A DNA stretch of 64,000 nucleotides. Origin: Stereocaulon alpinum (lineage: Eukaryota > Ascomycota > Lecanoromycetes > Lecanorales > Stereocaulaceae). The notes under the pieces are model-generated. The model was not told the origin of the DNA and did not search any database. It was given only the letters and a program-made list of their open reading frames with translations. A program made the translations under genes and the position numbers. Where the stretch lies: positions 220,255-284,254 of the forward strand of contig JAEUBA010000040.1 in NCBI GenBank assembly GCA_018257865.1. Direction: 5' to 3'. Positions 47,118 to 57,881 of the stretch are shown here, in pieces. The stretch's first letter is position 1. Every line of letters begins with the position of its first letter.

Positions 47118-48938
47118 ATGCAAGTACCACGTCCGCTCCCTCTGAGCTCAGAGTTTGCCAACCCAGAGGACTATGTTGAATCATTGCTTTCGTTCATCAC
47201 AACTTCTGAACTATTCCAGAAGCTGTGTGGTGGTGTTCATATCTTAGATTTCTTGACGAAAGAGCCCGATCTGTACAGTACGGTTCTGCCACGGGAATGG
47301 GTAGACTGGTTTCAATTGCATGATGTGACCAGTATTCTGGACCTTCTCATGAGAGAAGATCTCACTGTCATTGATCCTCTTAGATGTTTGAGTGACATTT
47401 CATCACTGGGACAACGGGACGTTAATGCCACATGGCGGGGTGCTCCTTGTCCTCCTTCCACGCTACTAGACTATATACAGATGATTCGAAAGCATGCGCT
47501 AGATCAAGATTTCAAAACCTATAAGCAGAGGGCGTATACCAATGCTGGATCAGAAAGGGGTCCTCTTTCACGCCATGTTGCTGTGGGAATGAAACCCAAG
47601 AAGATCCATGAAGTGGAAAACCTCGTCAAGTATATCGGTAGCCTCGTCTCCGATATTGACGGTTCAAGCTCGCATAAGATTACACATGTTGTTGACTTTG
47701 GGTCAGGTCAGAACTATCTCGGTCGAGCTTTGGCAAGTCCACCACATAACCAGCACATCATCGCTCTTGAGAGCAAACAACACAACATTACCGGTGCCAA
47801 AACAATGGATGTTACGGCCAAGCTAGCCGAAAGGGAGAAAATCATGCGTAACAAGAAGCAATATCGAATGGGCTCTAAATCTACAGACATTACTCAGTCA
47901 CTCAATAGTAAAATGTGCTCGGAAGGTGGCCCCTGCTCTGGCAGATCTCAAGACCAGTTCTCAGCCTTGACACCAAAGATACATGGTGAGAACGGCGATA
48001 TCCAATATATGGAGACCCGCATCGAGAATGGAGACTTATCGGATGTCATTGGCCGAGTAGAGCCTGGTTTTCTATCACAATACAATGGCGCCACGTCAGA
48101 TCCACGACTAATGGTCATCTCCCTCCACTCCTGCGGCAATCTCCTCCACCACGGACTCCGGTCTCTCACCCTAAACCGATCTGTCAAAGCCGTAGCCATG
48201 GTAGGATGCTGCTACAACCTTGTCACCGAACGCCTAGGCCCACCAACATACAAGATCCCCTCCCTCCGTCTATCCAATCTTCGTCTCAATGAGACCTCCG
48301 CAGCATGCGATCCTCACGGCTTTCCCATGTCAGAGCGGCTGGCAGGGTACAATCATCAGCACGGTGAAGGCATCCGCCTGAACATTACGGCGCGAATGAT
48401 GGCATGCCAGGCGCCTCAAAATTGGACTGCTACGGACTGCGAGTCTTTCCTCACGAAACACTTCTACCGAGCACTGCTTCAACGTATATTTCTGGACCGT
48501 GGTGTGGTCGAAAGTCCTCTTGACGCAAGTTTTGAGTCCACTGGAGGAAGTTCTCGAGGCTGGACTGGCGCTGGCCCTGCTTTGACAATTGGCTCCTTAC
48601 GAAAGGCATGCTACACCTCGTTCAGGGCCTACGTGCGTGGAGCGATTACCAAGCTAGCAGAGGACTCCGCGCGCGGATTAGAGATAAGACAGCGTCTGCA
48701 TAGTCTGACCGACGAGGACATTGTCCGTTATGAAGAGCAGTACAAAGAAAAGAAGAAAGAGCTTAGCATCATCTGGAGCCTGATGGCATTCAGCGCAAGT
48801 GTTGTGGAATCAACAATTGTTGTTGATCGGTGGCTCTGGCTCAAGGAACAAGATGAAGTCAGGGATGCTTGGGTTGAGGCTGTGTTTGACTACAAGCAAA
48901 GCCCCCGAAATCTTGTGGTGGTTGGAATCAAGATGTGA
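47118..48938 (+). CDS. METTL25/RRNAD1-like methyltransferase-domain protein
   Basis: Single exon, 606 residues. The SAM-binding block VVDFGSGQNYLGRALASPP is near residue 192, followed by an acidic beta-2 end (HIIALESKQHNITGAKTMD). The second half has LMVISLHSCGNLLHHGLRSL (about 335) and AMVGCCYNLVTERLGPP (about 362), then FPMSERLAGYNHQHGEGIRL; these are the hallmark motifs of the Methyltransf_32 (METTL25, RRNAD1, Ybr271-unrelated) family. An insert at about 235–310 is fungal-specific and low in motifs. Human METTL25B/25 are linked to ribosomal protein or rRNA modification but the substrate in fungi is not established to my knowledge. Its divergence from RPL4 is suggestive only. Confidence 0.85.
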   Translation: MQVPRPLPLSSEFANPEDYVESLLSFITTSELFQKLCGGVHILDFLTKEPDLYSTVLPREWVDWFQLHDVTSILDLLMREDLTVIDPLRCLSDISSLGQRDVNATWRGAPCPPSTLLDYIQMIRKHALDQDFKTYKQRAYTNAGSERGPLSRHVAVGMKPKKIHEVENLVKYIGSLVSDIDGSSSHKITHVVDFGSGQNYLGRALASPPHNQHIIALESKQHNITGAKTMDVTAKLAEREKIMRNKKQYRMGSKSTDITQSLNSKMCSEGGPCSGRSQDQFSALTPKIHGENGDIQYMETRIENGDLSDVIGRVEPGFLSQYNGATSDPRLMVISLHSCGNLLHHGLRSLTLNRSVKAVAMVGCCYNLVTERLGPPTYKIPSLRLSNLRLNETSAACDPHGFPMSERLAGYNHQHGEGIRLNITARMMACQAPQNWTATDCESFLTKHFYRALLQRIFLDRGVVESPLDASFESTGGSSRGWTGAGPALTIGSLRKACYTSFRAYVRGAITKLAEDSARGLEIRQRLHSLTDEDIVRYEEQYKEKKKELSIIWSLMAFSASVVESTIVVDRWLWLKEQDEVRDAWVEAVFDYKQSPRNLVVVGIKM

Positions 48939-49781
48939 GAATGAATCGCTCAACGACATGATTTGACGTCTCAGGGGTCAATGGCTACTATCGACACAAT
49001 CGCCACTCGAAAGTACTCGTTCCAGTCACAGTGGGCTCACGAAGCGAAAGGAGAGCACAGTGAGCCCTCTTGTCATAGCTGCTGCTCATTGTGGTCGTTG
49101 TCAGCAATTACTAACGTGGCTCATTGTCAAAGCTTGACATCATGTCTCGTTGTCCAGGAGACAATGTCAAGAACATTCATTGTCCTGGGAGAATCCATAA
49201 GGGTCGAGGCTGGTTGAGGCTGATCGAGACTAGACAGCCGAGTGGCTAGCACAGAAAGGCTAATCTGACGGGCTCAGGCGTGACCATGTTGCAGACTAAG
49301 GGGTGATCTTTCCGTCTGCAAAGAACACCTCGCTCAAGGGATAGCAGATGTGGCGTTGCCTATATGGCATGAGCGCTCTGAACGTTCTCACCGCAGGCTC
49401 CTTACACCTCAATCCCACGGAAGGACCGTGGTGCTCGAATGGGGGACCAAATCTCTGGCTGTGCCTTACGTACGAGGAACGAAGCATGCCCCAGAAGTTC
49501 CATGTCAAAATACCAATGTGACGTCCTTATCGTTTGGTGACGATATTCTGGTGGAGCAAGCCGTTGTGGCATATTGTTTGAAGATATCCCGCGAAAATAA
49601 CTATATATTGTGTCGGAGGCATTTCACGTAATGTTGTTGCTCTTTTTGACAGCTGAAATGGCACATCAATCAAGCAAGCAAGCTCGCTCAAGTCAGAGCC
49701 ACACCAGTCATCGTTCAAAGCCATTGCATCATAAGCTCTTGGATCGTACACTCAATTCCCTAGCCCCCTCGTTTCCATTTC
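48939..49781. other. intergenic
   Basis: Holds a possible stem-loop at about 49155–49190: ccagga-ga-caatg pairs with cattgtcctgg. It may be a 3'-end structure of the preceding gene. Nothing else. Confidence 0.4.
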
Positions 49782-50434
49782 TCATATCTTCTCCCCTTGA
49801 ATCGTAGCCAAAACCTTCCTTCTCTGCTTGCTATTCCTGAACTCCAGAAACCATATCCCCTGCCACGTCCCCGTAGCTAGTTTCCCATTCGATATCGGTA
49901 TGCTCACGCTCGCGCCTATTAGGGAGGACTTGATGTGTGCCTGCACTTCAATCAGTCATCGATCCGCGTAAAGTGCCTAAGAAAAGGTGGAAGACGTACG
50001 GGCATATCATCGCTCCCCTCCGCATCATGTCTGTAAATACCCTTGCGAGCTATATCCGGAAACAGCGTCAGTATTTACCCCTTTACCACCAGCCAACAGC
50101 TTCTTCAACTTCCCCATAGCCAATGTTCAATTGGCAGTTCACCTTTCCCCTCCCTCTCCTCCCTTCCGCCTCCTTCAACTCCCCAGCAAAACGCACCTTT
50201 ATCCTCCACCACAATCCCATCCAACGCATCACTCATATCCGCCCTAACATCCTCATCCCAATTCTCATTCAAACTCAGCGCGCAACTCGTATGCTGCAGG
50301 AAGAGATGCACCAGTCCACATTTCACGTCTTTTATAGCTGGGAGCTCTTTGACGATGTGGTCGGTTATGAGGTGGGAGCCGCGGCTTAGGGGGGGAAGGA
50401 GGAGGTTGTGTTGGGTGTATGTTGTTTGTGGCAT
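49782..50434 (-). CDS. YjbQ / UPF0047 family protein
   Basis: Three exons (50434–50197, 50049–50000, 49940–49782) in matching phases give 148 residues, the usual size of the family. Seen: ITDHIVKELPAIKDVKCGLV, HLFLQHTSCALSLNENWDED, VRADMSDALDGIV, then RHDAEGSDDMPAHIKSSLIG, and GTWQGIWFLEFRNSKQRRKV. The His and Ser/Cys of HTSCAL and the His of MPAHIKS are the conserved polar residues of the trimeric YjbQ fold. Some bacterial members can form thiamine phosphate weakly; the true role in fungi is unknown. Without the 147-nt first intron the frame runs to a spurious tail rich in Gly and Glu. Confidence 0.88.
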
Positions 50435-51144
50435 TGTGGCGGGGATTGTAGGGGGGTGGTTTTGGGGGGATATGGGGGAAAGGGTAGCGATGGAGGGGCG
50501 AGGTCGGAGAAGTGGAGGAGGGTGATGGAGGATTTGTAGTCTGGGGCGAGGATGTGAGAGTGGAGAAGTGCTATGACGTTTTATTGTTTTGTGGGAGAGA
50601 AAAATTTACGGTCGGGTGGGAGGGCGAAGGCGCTGTTTACTTTGAGGTCTATTTGATTTTTCACACGTAGTAGGAGTAAGGAGAGGAGTGACAAGAGTTG
50701 TATTGTGCTAGGCTAAGAAGCTGGAGGAGTCTGTTGAACGCCGTAACACGGGTTCAGTGGCCCCGTGGCCATGCAGCTTATCGAAATCGAGAAGTTGAGC
50801 TGCCTACTGATGTAATCTACCAAACTTGGTCCAATTGCTCGTGGTAGATGAGCTGTCGTATGACGAAGAGACCTAGTGTCATCAAAACCAATGCATGTAA
50901 TTCTCGTGGCCGTGGCAAGATAATTCCATCTCTCGAGTCCTGGTTGGCAACGTCGAGCGTGCGTTCTCTACTTGAGAGAAATTCATTCCAGTGACTCCAC
51001 GTCTGCAGCTGAAGTCATGATTCACATCCATTTGCAACAAATAATATCTAGTTGTGAAGACTAGTAGTCTGCATTCTCTACACACATCTGCCATTCATTA
51101 GCATTCAACGATACTGTTGGGCTTGCTGCCATTCACCGTTGGTA
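50435..51144. other. intergenic
   Basis: G-rich strand just upstream of the YjbQ start (50440–50560), then ordinary non-coding sequence. No supported gene. Confidence 0.45.
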
Positions 51145-52563
51145 TCAAGATCTGAGGCGGTACCAGTACGGAAACTGAGTCTCCGGATGAGATCGCCACT
51201 CTCCAGGCTGGCAGTCGTGCATGATTTGGTTGTAGGTGCGCTCGGTATAAGAGCCATCAAGCTCGCGGCAATAGTATTGAGTATTGGGACTTGGGATCTC
51301 AGGCACTATTTGCATCTTCACATCAGAAACGTTAGTAACAGGCTAACAAATGGGAGTTGGGTGAAAGGACCAACCCGCCTGCCATCCTGGGTTGTAAAGT
51401 GAGTAGGTCCAGGGCTTTGTAGTCCACTGGAATAAAATTGGACGTTCCCACCACCACCTGGCTGGTAAATTGGTGCTGGCTGCGCCTATGAATGAACATT
51501 AGCGGTTGCAAATAAGAGTACGCTGCGACACAAGCAAGTACACATGCAATGAAGGAGGGAAAGACCCATGCATAGATCCCATAGTATGGGTGTGTTGCGA
51601 AGTGGTTCCATCGATGGTTTGGCGCCGCAGCGACTGGCCACTGAACGTGTTGTATGGGCGCCGCAGCGGCAGCTACGGGAGCTGGGTACCAGCGGCGATG
51701 GTGACCTACATGAGGAGCAGCAGCAATAGCTACAGGAGCCGGGTGCCAGTGATGATGGTGATCAGTGTTAGGAGCAGCGAAAGGAGCAGCAGCTGTTGCT
51801 AACCCCATTGCAGCTCGAGCTGTAGGATGGCTCGGATTCGTCCATGGATTGTTCGCGGCAGCAGCAGGAGGCACAGCAGCAACAGGAATAGCTGCTGCTG
51901 CCAATCCCATTGCAGCTCGAGCTATAGGATGGCTTGGGTTGGTCCACGGATTGTTAGCGGCAGGGGCAGGAGGAGGAGCAGGAGCAGGAGCAGCAACAGC
52001 AGCAGGTACCGCACCACCAAAAGGTGCTGGTTGCCATCTGGGCATGTTGACCGGAGCCGGAGTAGCAGCAGTTGGACTGTCGTTCAGTGGTGTTGGGCGG
52101 TGTAGGCGATGGGTGTGATGCGATCCCGAGACACCGACTGCACTTGATGTGGCGTCGTGGTGATTGTCTCACGTGGAGATCTTGGTTCACTGTGCGGGAA
52201 CGACGTAATAATGTATCATGGCTTATTCTGGGCTGGCATGTGGCAAAACAGCAAGCGAACGGTGTGCGGGAGACAGAACGTAACAGAAGGGTGTCAACTC
52301 ACAATCGGCTGCACGTTAAATCGATCCGAGACCAGGGTATAATTCGGCCTCGGTGCTGGCTTCTTCTTCGGTGGGGGGTCGAGGTACACTTTGCTTACTG
52401 GGAACAAGCACATCATCACTTGTATTTGGCGGAGCTTGAGTGTAGGCTTTGAACTGGTCCTGTTCAGATGAGTTCAGCGAGAGGATGTTAGTGAGCACAG
52501 GAATTAGATCCGTCAACAGATGTCACCAGATCTCAATGACGAGAATTCGACCTTAGAAGTCAT
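51145..52563 (-). CDS. Ala/Pro/His-rich repeat protein with conserved two-Cys C-terminal module
   Basis: A multi-exon model, rebuilt by frame. Start MTSK at 52563 (intron GTCGAA…ACAG) joins DQFKAYTQAPPNTSDD. Further exons lead to a block from about 52045 with MPRWQPAPFGGAVPA and two copies of NNPWTNPSHPxARAAMGLA in a 102-nt tandem repeat, then His-rich segments (HHHHWHPAPV, HHRRWYPAPV) up to HPYYGIYAW near 51571. An intron leads to AQPAPIYQPGGGGNVQFYSS, then GLQSPGPTHFTTQDGRRV, and a last exon (about 51318–51145) VPEIPSPNTQYYCRELDG, SYTERTYNQIMHDCQPGEW ending YWYRLRS. The last block is a module I have seen at the end of other filamentous-fungal hypothetical proteins. Reading straight on at 51570 would create a false membrane segment. 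Function unknown; 5' exon limits are uncertain. Confidence 0.6.
51790..51992 (-). repeat. 102-bp in-gene tandem repeat
   Basis: Two diverged copies with a 102-nt period (34 codons); the best-kept part is cccattgcagctcgagct at 51804 and 51906. It keeps the reading frame of the surrounding protein. Confidence 0.75.
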
Positions 52564-54406
52564 TGTAGGGGCAGTGCAGCAAGCTAAAGTATAAGGTCGC
52601 TGTGACCTTCTTTAACTCTAATTCACTGAATATTCATTGCCTTGAGGCAAAGCGGTGACCATACGGAACAAAATCGAGCATCGGGCCAAAGCCAGGTATC
52701 CACCTTGACTAGAAACCCTCACTGAAATGACGACTATCAAGGCGACGAATAGAACAACAAGCCACTTTGCAGAATTTTATTTTCTTCCCGAGAAAATGGT
52801 CCTTTCTGTTATTCACTTTGAGATGGTTGCAACCCGAAAATGCTTGCCAATCGGAAGCATGTGCGCTGGTGTGTCACACGTGCGTCAGACAGATCCTTAT
52901 GAGTTTTCCCGTGCTCAACCACAGGGTCTCGCGGTCGTCTTCGCATTGTAAGGCCGACAATGCAGATGTGACTGCTGGCTAGGTTATCTAATCATATGCG
53001 CAGGTCTGTATCGTTGTCGGCGCGGAGCGACGAAAGATTGTGCTTGCCCATGCTTGTCATATACATTAATCAACATCAATTGTCATTGAAGAGTAGTCCT
53101 CCACGAATATTTAACCAAGAACGTTGACAGAGCAACGTCTCCCTAGAGGAAGATTTGACATTGCAATATTCGTTTCGGACTGGATCGACCCATACGCGGG
53201 ATGAGCCCCGGACAGGCCCTGACGCCTCCCAATGCTTAGTTTATGTGCGGTTATATCACGTGTGACCACATCACGCTCTATATCCAGTCAACAACGTGTC
53301 CATATCCGCCAACCTCCAGAGCTTATCACGCTTGCATGAATGATCAGCCCAACTCCAGATTAGTATCATCTGAAAAGGAAGCAAGTAATTCGTAAATGGC
53401 CGCCTTGATAAGTGTGAGCTCAGGCTGAATATGGAGTTCCCAACCCCTATAAAGTGAGCAAGACTCTGCCATAACACGTTGGATGCGCCCCTTTTGGACA
53501 TTTAGGACATTCCTTCGACTTGGGCGATGCCTCTTCAGCACGCCCCTCTCAATGTATGTAGTCTTTCTTCGGCAGTATCAAGTTATGGTGGTATGACGTG
53601 CTGCATGCGATAACAACAGTCCAGATGGCATGACGGGCTTCGACAAAGGGTGTGTAAGAGCGAAGTTGTGCTCTGGGCAAAGGTCGCAATGCTCAAACAC
53701 GCTCAAAGAGTCAGCACTGGATCACTCCGATGCAGAACTGGACTTGTGCATCAAGCAATAGTACAAGCTACTGATCTTGACATCCGGAATCCTTCGCAGA
53801 CGCTGGGATCTGAGGTTCGTCTGTTTCAAGAGGGACTGATAGCACTGGAGAGTGGATCGCGAGAGTAGCCACGGCATCGTCGATGAGGAAATCTGGTATA
53901 AGTCTGAAAATTAGGCACTATCGGTATCCCGCGCCTTCTTGTCCTCTACCAAGAGCTTTACAGCTTGTTGTAGCTGGTAACAAAGCCGAGAACTAGACCG
54001 GAAATGGAGAACTGCCCTAGCGTTTGCTGTATGACATGGACAACGCCTTAGAGACCTATAATGTTGTTTGAAAGCTGACTCGAACCAAGTAGGAGTCAAG
54101 TATTGGAAGTAAGTTTGATAGTCCCTTGATTGAAGAGTATGAGCTCCTGCGTAAAGCAAAGTACGAGTGCCTGGAAACTTGAAAGTAAACAAGCGCGGCT
54201 CGCGGCTATTCTGTCGTACCCACCCGGGCATCACCGCCTTTATAGTTACCATAGAGCGTTGATAGGCTCTAGGCAGACACCTATCACAAAGGATAACATG
54301 GACAAACAATATGACTCACAATTAGTCCAGCTTATGTACTCATGCCACGACACCCTCCAACTATCGGACTTCAAAAAGCGCCAATGTACCACGGTTCCTG
54401 ATCACT
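52564..54406. other. intergenic
   Basis: About 1.8 kb without a supportable gene; short frames only, no repeats of note. Confidence 0.45.
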
Positions 54407-55663
54407 ATGGACTCAGCTGGGATGAGAAACCGCAAGCAGCTGTTTGAAGGCACTATTGCGCCCAGCGAGACCGGACTTATGGATGGAAGTCACAACGATG
54501 TCCCCCGCAGCAATTGTGGGACTCCCATATACATCATCGATCTCTCCCTCCCGCCAGTGAAGCGCTACCAGCACGTGGCAGCAGACTTCAAGGAACAGAC
54601 AGGGGCTTTGCCTCCCCTTTTCGACGAGATCGTCCTAGGTATGAAACCCGATGCTAACATTGACCGGGTACGAAAGATAGCTCGATTACTGCTTCGACGT
54701 GTGTACTACAATGAAGAGACCGAAGAACTTCGTGGAATATCAGAAGCATGTGGGATCGAGCTGTGGTTGCTAGTCGCTTACAACGTCCTACTCGACCTCT
54801 TCATGGGCTGCACAAGCGGAGCTGCGAAGGTGGATGATGGGCAAGGGGGCAAGAGAATGTTACATTTTCGGACATTGGACTGGGGCATGGATCCATTGAG
54901 AAAGGTGGTCGTCCAGCTGGATTTTGTTCAGAAGCCGGGAGGGGAGGTCATCGCCTCAAGTATCACATATGTGGGCTACGTTGGTGTCTTGACCGGTGTG
55001 AGAAAGGGACTCAGCATGTCTCTGAACTTCCGGCCAAACCATGACAGAAGCACCTGGCTTGCTAACTTCCAATTCTATTTTCACCATATCCTCGTCCTCC
55101 TTGGCTTTCGCCCCTCCATATCTTCTTTGCTCAGGCAGCAGCTTCTTCCGAGTCAGAAGCCGTCCCGTCATTCTACAGCTGCGAAACCCACTTTAGAGTC
55201 CATTGAACGTATTTTGCCAAGCATAAGTACTACTGCAGCGTACTTGACCTTTAGTGATGGTAACAGGACGATTACGATGGAAAAGGATCACCATGCGGCC
55301 ATAGTCAAGTCATCCAGCGACTTCATCGTTGCTACCAATCATGATGCAGCAGAAGAAACGTCTCCTAACTCGCAGAGCCAATCTGGGCCAGATTCTTCAA
55401 ACACATTAGAGGCAACTGGTATGCAAGGGCTTGTTGACGACAGCATGCATCGAAAAGATCTAGCCAAGAGATTATGGAACAAGTCGCTACGAAAAAGCAA
55501 GCGAAGGACGTCGCATCGAAAGCTGATCACTAAAAACACGGTCGTGGACTGGATTGGCACTTATCCAATCTCGAATGAGGAGACCCATTATGCCACTATC
55601 CTGGATCCGATGGCTGGAAATATCGCTTGGGCGGAACGCTACACTGAGCCTTTGGCATCCTGA
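54407..55663 (+). CDS. acid-ceramidase-like N-terminal-nucleophile hydrolase
   Basis: Single exon, 418 residues. The NAAA-beta region is seen as TPIYIIDLSLPPVKRYQHVA and GALPPLFDEIV; the catalytic junction is YNVLLDLFMGCTSGA with Cys about 135, followed by HFRTLDWGMDPLRKVVVQL, which supplies the conserved Arg and Asp of the CBAH/acid-ceramidase fold, and SSITYVGYVGVLTGVRKGLS with the oxyanion/Asn-like region and LNFRPN. The end has YPISNEETHYATILDP, typical of the fungal group. In animals acid ceramidase self-cleaves before that Cys and acts in lysosomes; here I see no N-terminal signal peptide, so a cytosolic role or an unseen upstream exon is possible. A low-complexity Ser/Gln insert (about 325–350) and a basic KRRTSHRK patch are fungal additions. 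Substrate (ceramide or N-acyl ethanolamine) is inferred. Confidence 0.85.
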   Translation: MDSAGMRNRKQLFEGTIAPSETGLMDGSHNDVPRSNCGTPIYIIDLSLPPVKRYQHVAADFKEQTGALPPLFDEIVLGMKPDANIDRVRKIARLLLRRVYYNEETEELRGISEACGIELWLLVAYNVLLDLFMGCTSGAAKVDDGQGGKRMLHFRTLDWGMDPLRKVVVQLDFVQKPGGEVIASSITYVGYVGVLTGVRKGLSMSLNFRPNHDRSTWLANFQFYFHHILVLLGFRPSISSLLRQQLLPSQKPSRHSTAAKPTLESIERILPSISTTAAYLTFSDGNRTITMEKDHHAAIVKSSSDFIVATNHDAAEETSPNSQSQSGPDSSNTLEATGMQGLVDDSMHRKDLAKRLWNKSLRKSKRRTSHRKLITKNTVVDWIGTYPISNEETHYATILDPMAGNIAWAERYTEPLAS

Positions 55664-57881
55664 TCAGCTCGTTCACGAATCTCTAAGCTCCGCATGCACA
55701 GAAAGAATCGGGTGGCTCGAAACGCAACTTGGGATGGTGATCATGACAGGCAGTCCAGAAGGTTTACGCTGTTGGGAGCGGATAGTTCGATCACGTCATA
55801 GCCTTACAAACCATGGTTGACGCAATGGTCTTTAATTGACCAGTCCTTCGGCTGGCTTGCATGAAGTTGAATATTCCCTGCAATCCTACTAAATGTGTTC
55901 GGGGCGACGTTTGGAGGCGGGGTTGACAGTCTTCAGCCATAAGCGGATCAACTTCATCTCACTCCACGGGATTGGTCAATCTTGCAGTATGCCCAGTCCC
56001 GATCGTGTTCGCAAACTTCTTTGCCAATACTCTCAGATCCAATCATACGCAATAAGCCAAAGAAACTCGGGGCGCAGTCTTCCCCTCTTTCTTATCCTCA
56101 TCGCTAGTACAGGCGCTGATCTCGGTCCTAGCACGGCTTGTTCCTGCTAATAGACCGCCACAGCGCCTTCCGCAAGAGCGATGCCAAATCTGACTGCATC
56201 CGAATGTTCGAGACCGTCAAGGCAGTCCTAGCATTATTCAGCATGCATCACCCTCTATGCCGTTATCTGATCGCAAAGCGCCATCCTTAATCTGTCAATG
56301 ACGCCAATGCACAATGAAGGGCATAGCTTCTCCTAGCAGCATACTTGTCAACTCCTTTGGACATAGCAGCGTTCCAATGCAGCGACATGATGCGATTCCG
56401 CAATCCAACCCGTTACTGTAATAGTAATTGCATGCACCTTCAAGTTCTAAAGTCGGAGCTCCGACCGGAACAATCCGGCAGAAGTGCTGTTGAGAGGCTC
56501 TTGCAGGAGGGGGAGGGTGTCGCTAGCTAGATACAGAGCCTAGCTTGAAATATGTTGTCGTGCCGAACGGATACGATCAAGCACTTGAAAACTTGGTACC
56601 ACACGATGTACGACCACGTCTTAATCAGGATTTCTCAGGGCTACAGGCCAGATACAGCTGAGGGTTTACTGCACATGAGTGGGGCCATTTGGAGCCTTGG
56701 ATTTGATCAACATTCCGAAGGCGAATTCCTGAACCATCATGCTTCCAGCTAAAGGGTACGTCTGGATCAAGAAACCAAGACCAATGGAGAAAAATTGCAT
56801 CGGTCATGGCTCGGTAATACTCAATCAGGCAAAAAAGACGTCAAAGGCAAAACTTCGAGATGGCTGTATCTCTCACGATTGGCTAAACCCAGACCTCACC
56901 AGGGAGTATTCGTGGAAGGGATCATTCTCTAAGCCAGGAACGTGAAAGTCTTGGACGCGCTGTCATGATGGCTGATGAACGATGTAGACCATAGGATAGA
57001 TATCATTAGACCTCTTAGGCTGTTAGTTTCATGCGAAGAAAATGTTGATCGACAGAGACACTCCCGAGTACTGGTATTGCATCAATCGCTGCAGTGACCG
57101 ATGAAAGCCGGCGCCTTGAGATCTATTCAATCTTGAAGAGCCTCACTATAGATGCACTTCGGAACGGAGGTAGCGACACGAATGTGAAGCTAAATGGATA
57201 CCTTACCTTAGCCACCTTGGCCGCAGTCAACATGGCTTGCGCCACTCCGCCACAGGGATGCCGCGGCTCAAACTAATCCCTGCAAATCATACTTCTTAAC
57301 ACCATCTTCATAGGTAGCGCAACTTCCCGGTTTGGAGTACAGCCATGCTAGAAAACAATAGAAGAGGTCGCTACCATGTAGCTTGCCACCTGATTCGCGG
57401 CCGCGGCTGCCTGCCGTTAGCTGCCCTTTGTACACCAGTATCAACACTGGTTTCACTGCCATGGTTTTCACCCTTTCCAGCTACTGCTGAGTTCTGAATC
57501 TGACATTTTGACAGCTGGGATGGTTGGTAGTAGTTGCCACAGAGCCTCAGGCATATTCTTTCCGTTGTGACTCACTCAGCTGAGGAGGAGTAAGCTTTTA
57601 AGAAAAATCAAGTTCAGTGTCACTTCATCGTGGCCACTTCACACATTCACTCACCTATTGAAAAGCAAACTATTCCGCGGACCGTGTCGTCAACCTTTAC
57701 CTCATCTTCCAAGTCTCATCTTCAATCAACTCCTAGACCTTCGTCTCCTGAATTGAAGCCCCATTTTTTCGACTGAGTAAGCTCCAAGCAACGAAAGGAA
57801 GTTGCTTTTGTGACCACTGAGCCCGAAGCCCAAACATCTTTATTTAGTTCAGAAGCTTCGCTTAGGTTGGGATCGTATGGG
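55664..57881. other. intergenic
   Basis: About 2.2 kb with short frames only and no family match by eye; the last 250 bp, pyrimidine-rich, should contain the promoter and leader of the BCS1-like gene. I found no repeat. Confidence 0.45.

Noticed and set aside
51480..51570. Transmembrane segment in the Ala/Pro/His-rich protein
   Set aside because: The segment is explained as an intron between HPYYGIYAW and AQPAPIYQP; downstream coding is in another frame.
51765..52118. Gly/Ala-rich plus-strand frame
   Set aside because: Antisense of the repeat region of the Ala/Pro/His-rich gene; produced by GCAGCA-type repeats.
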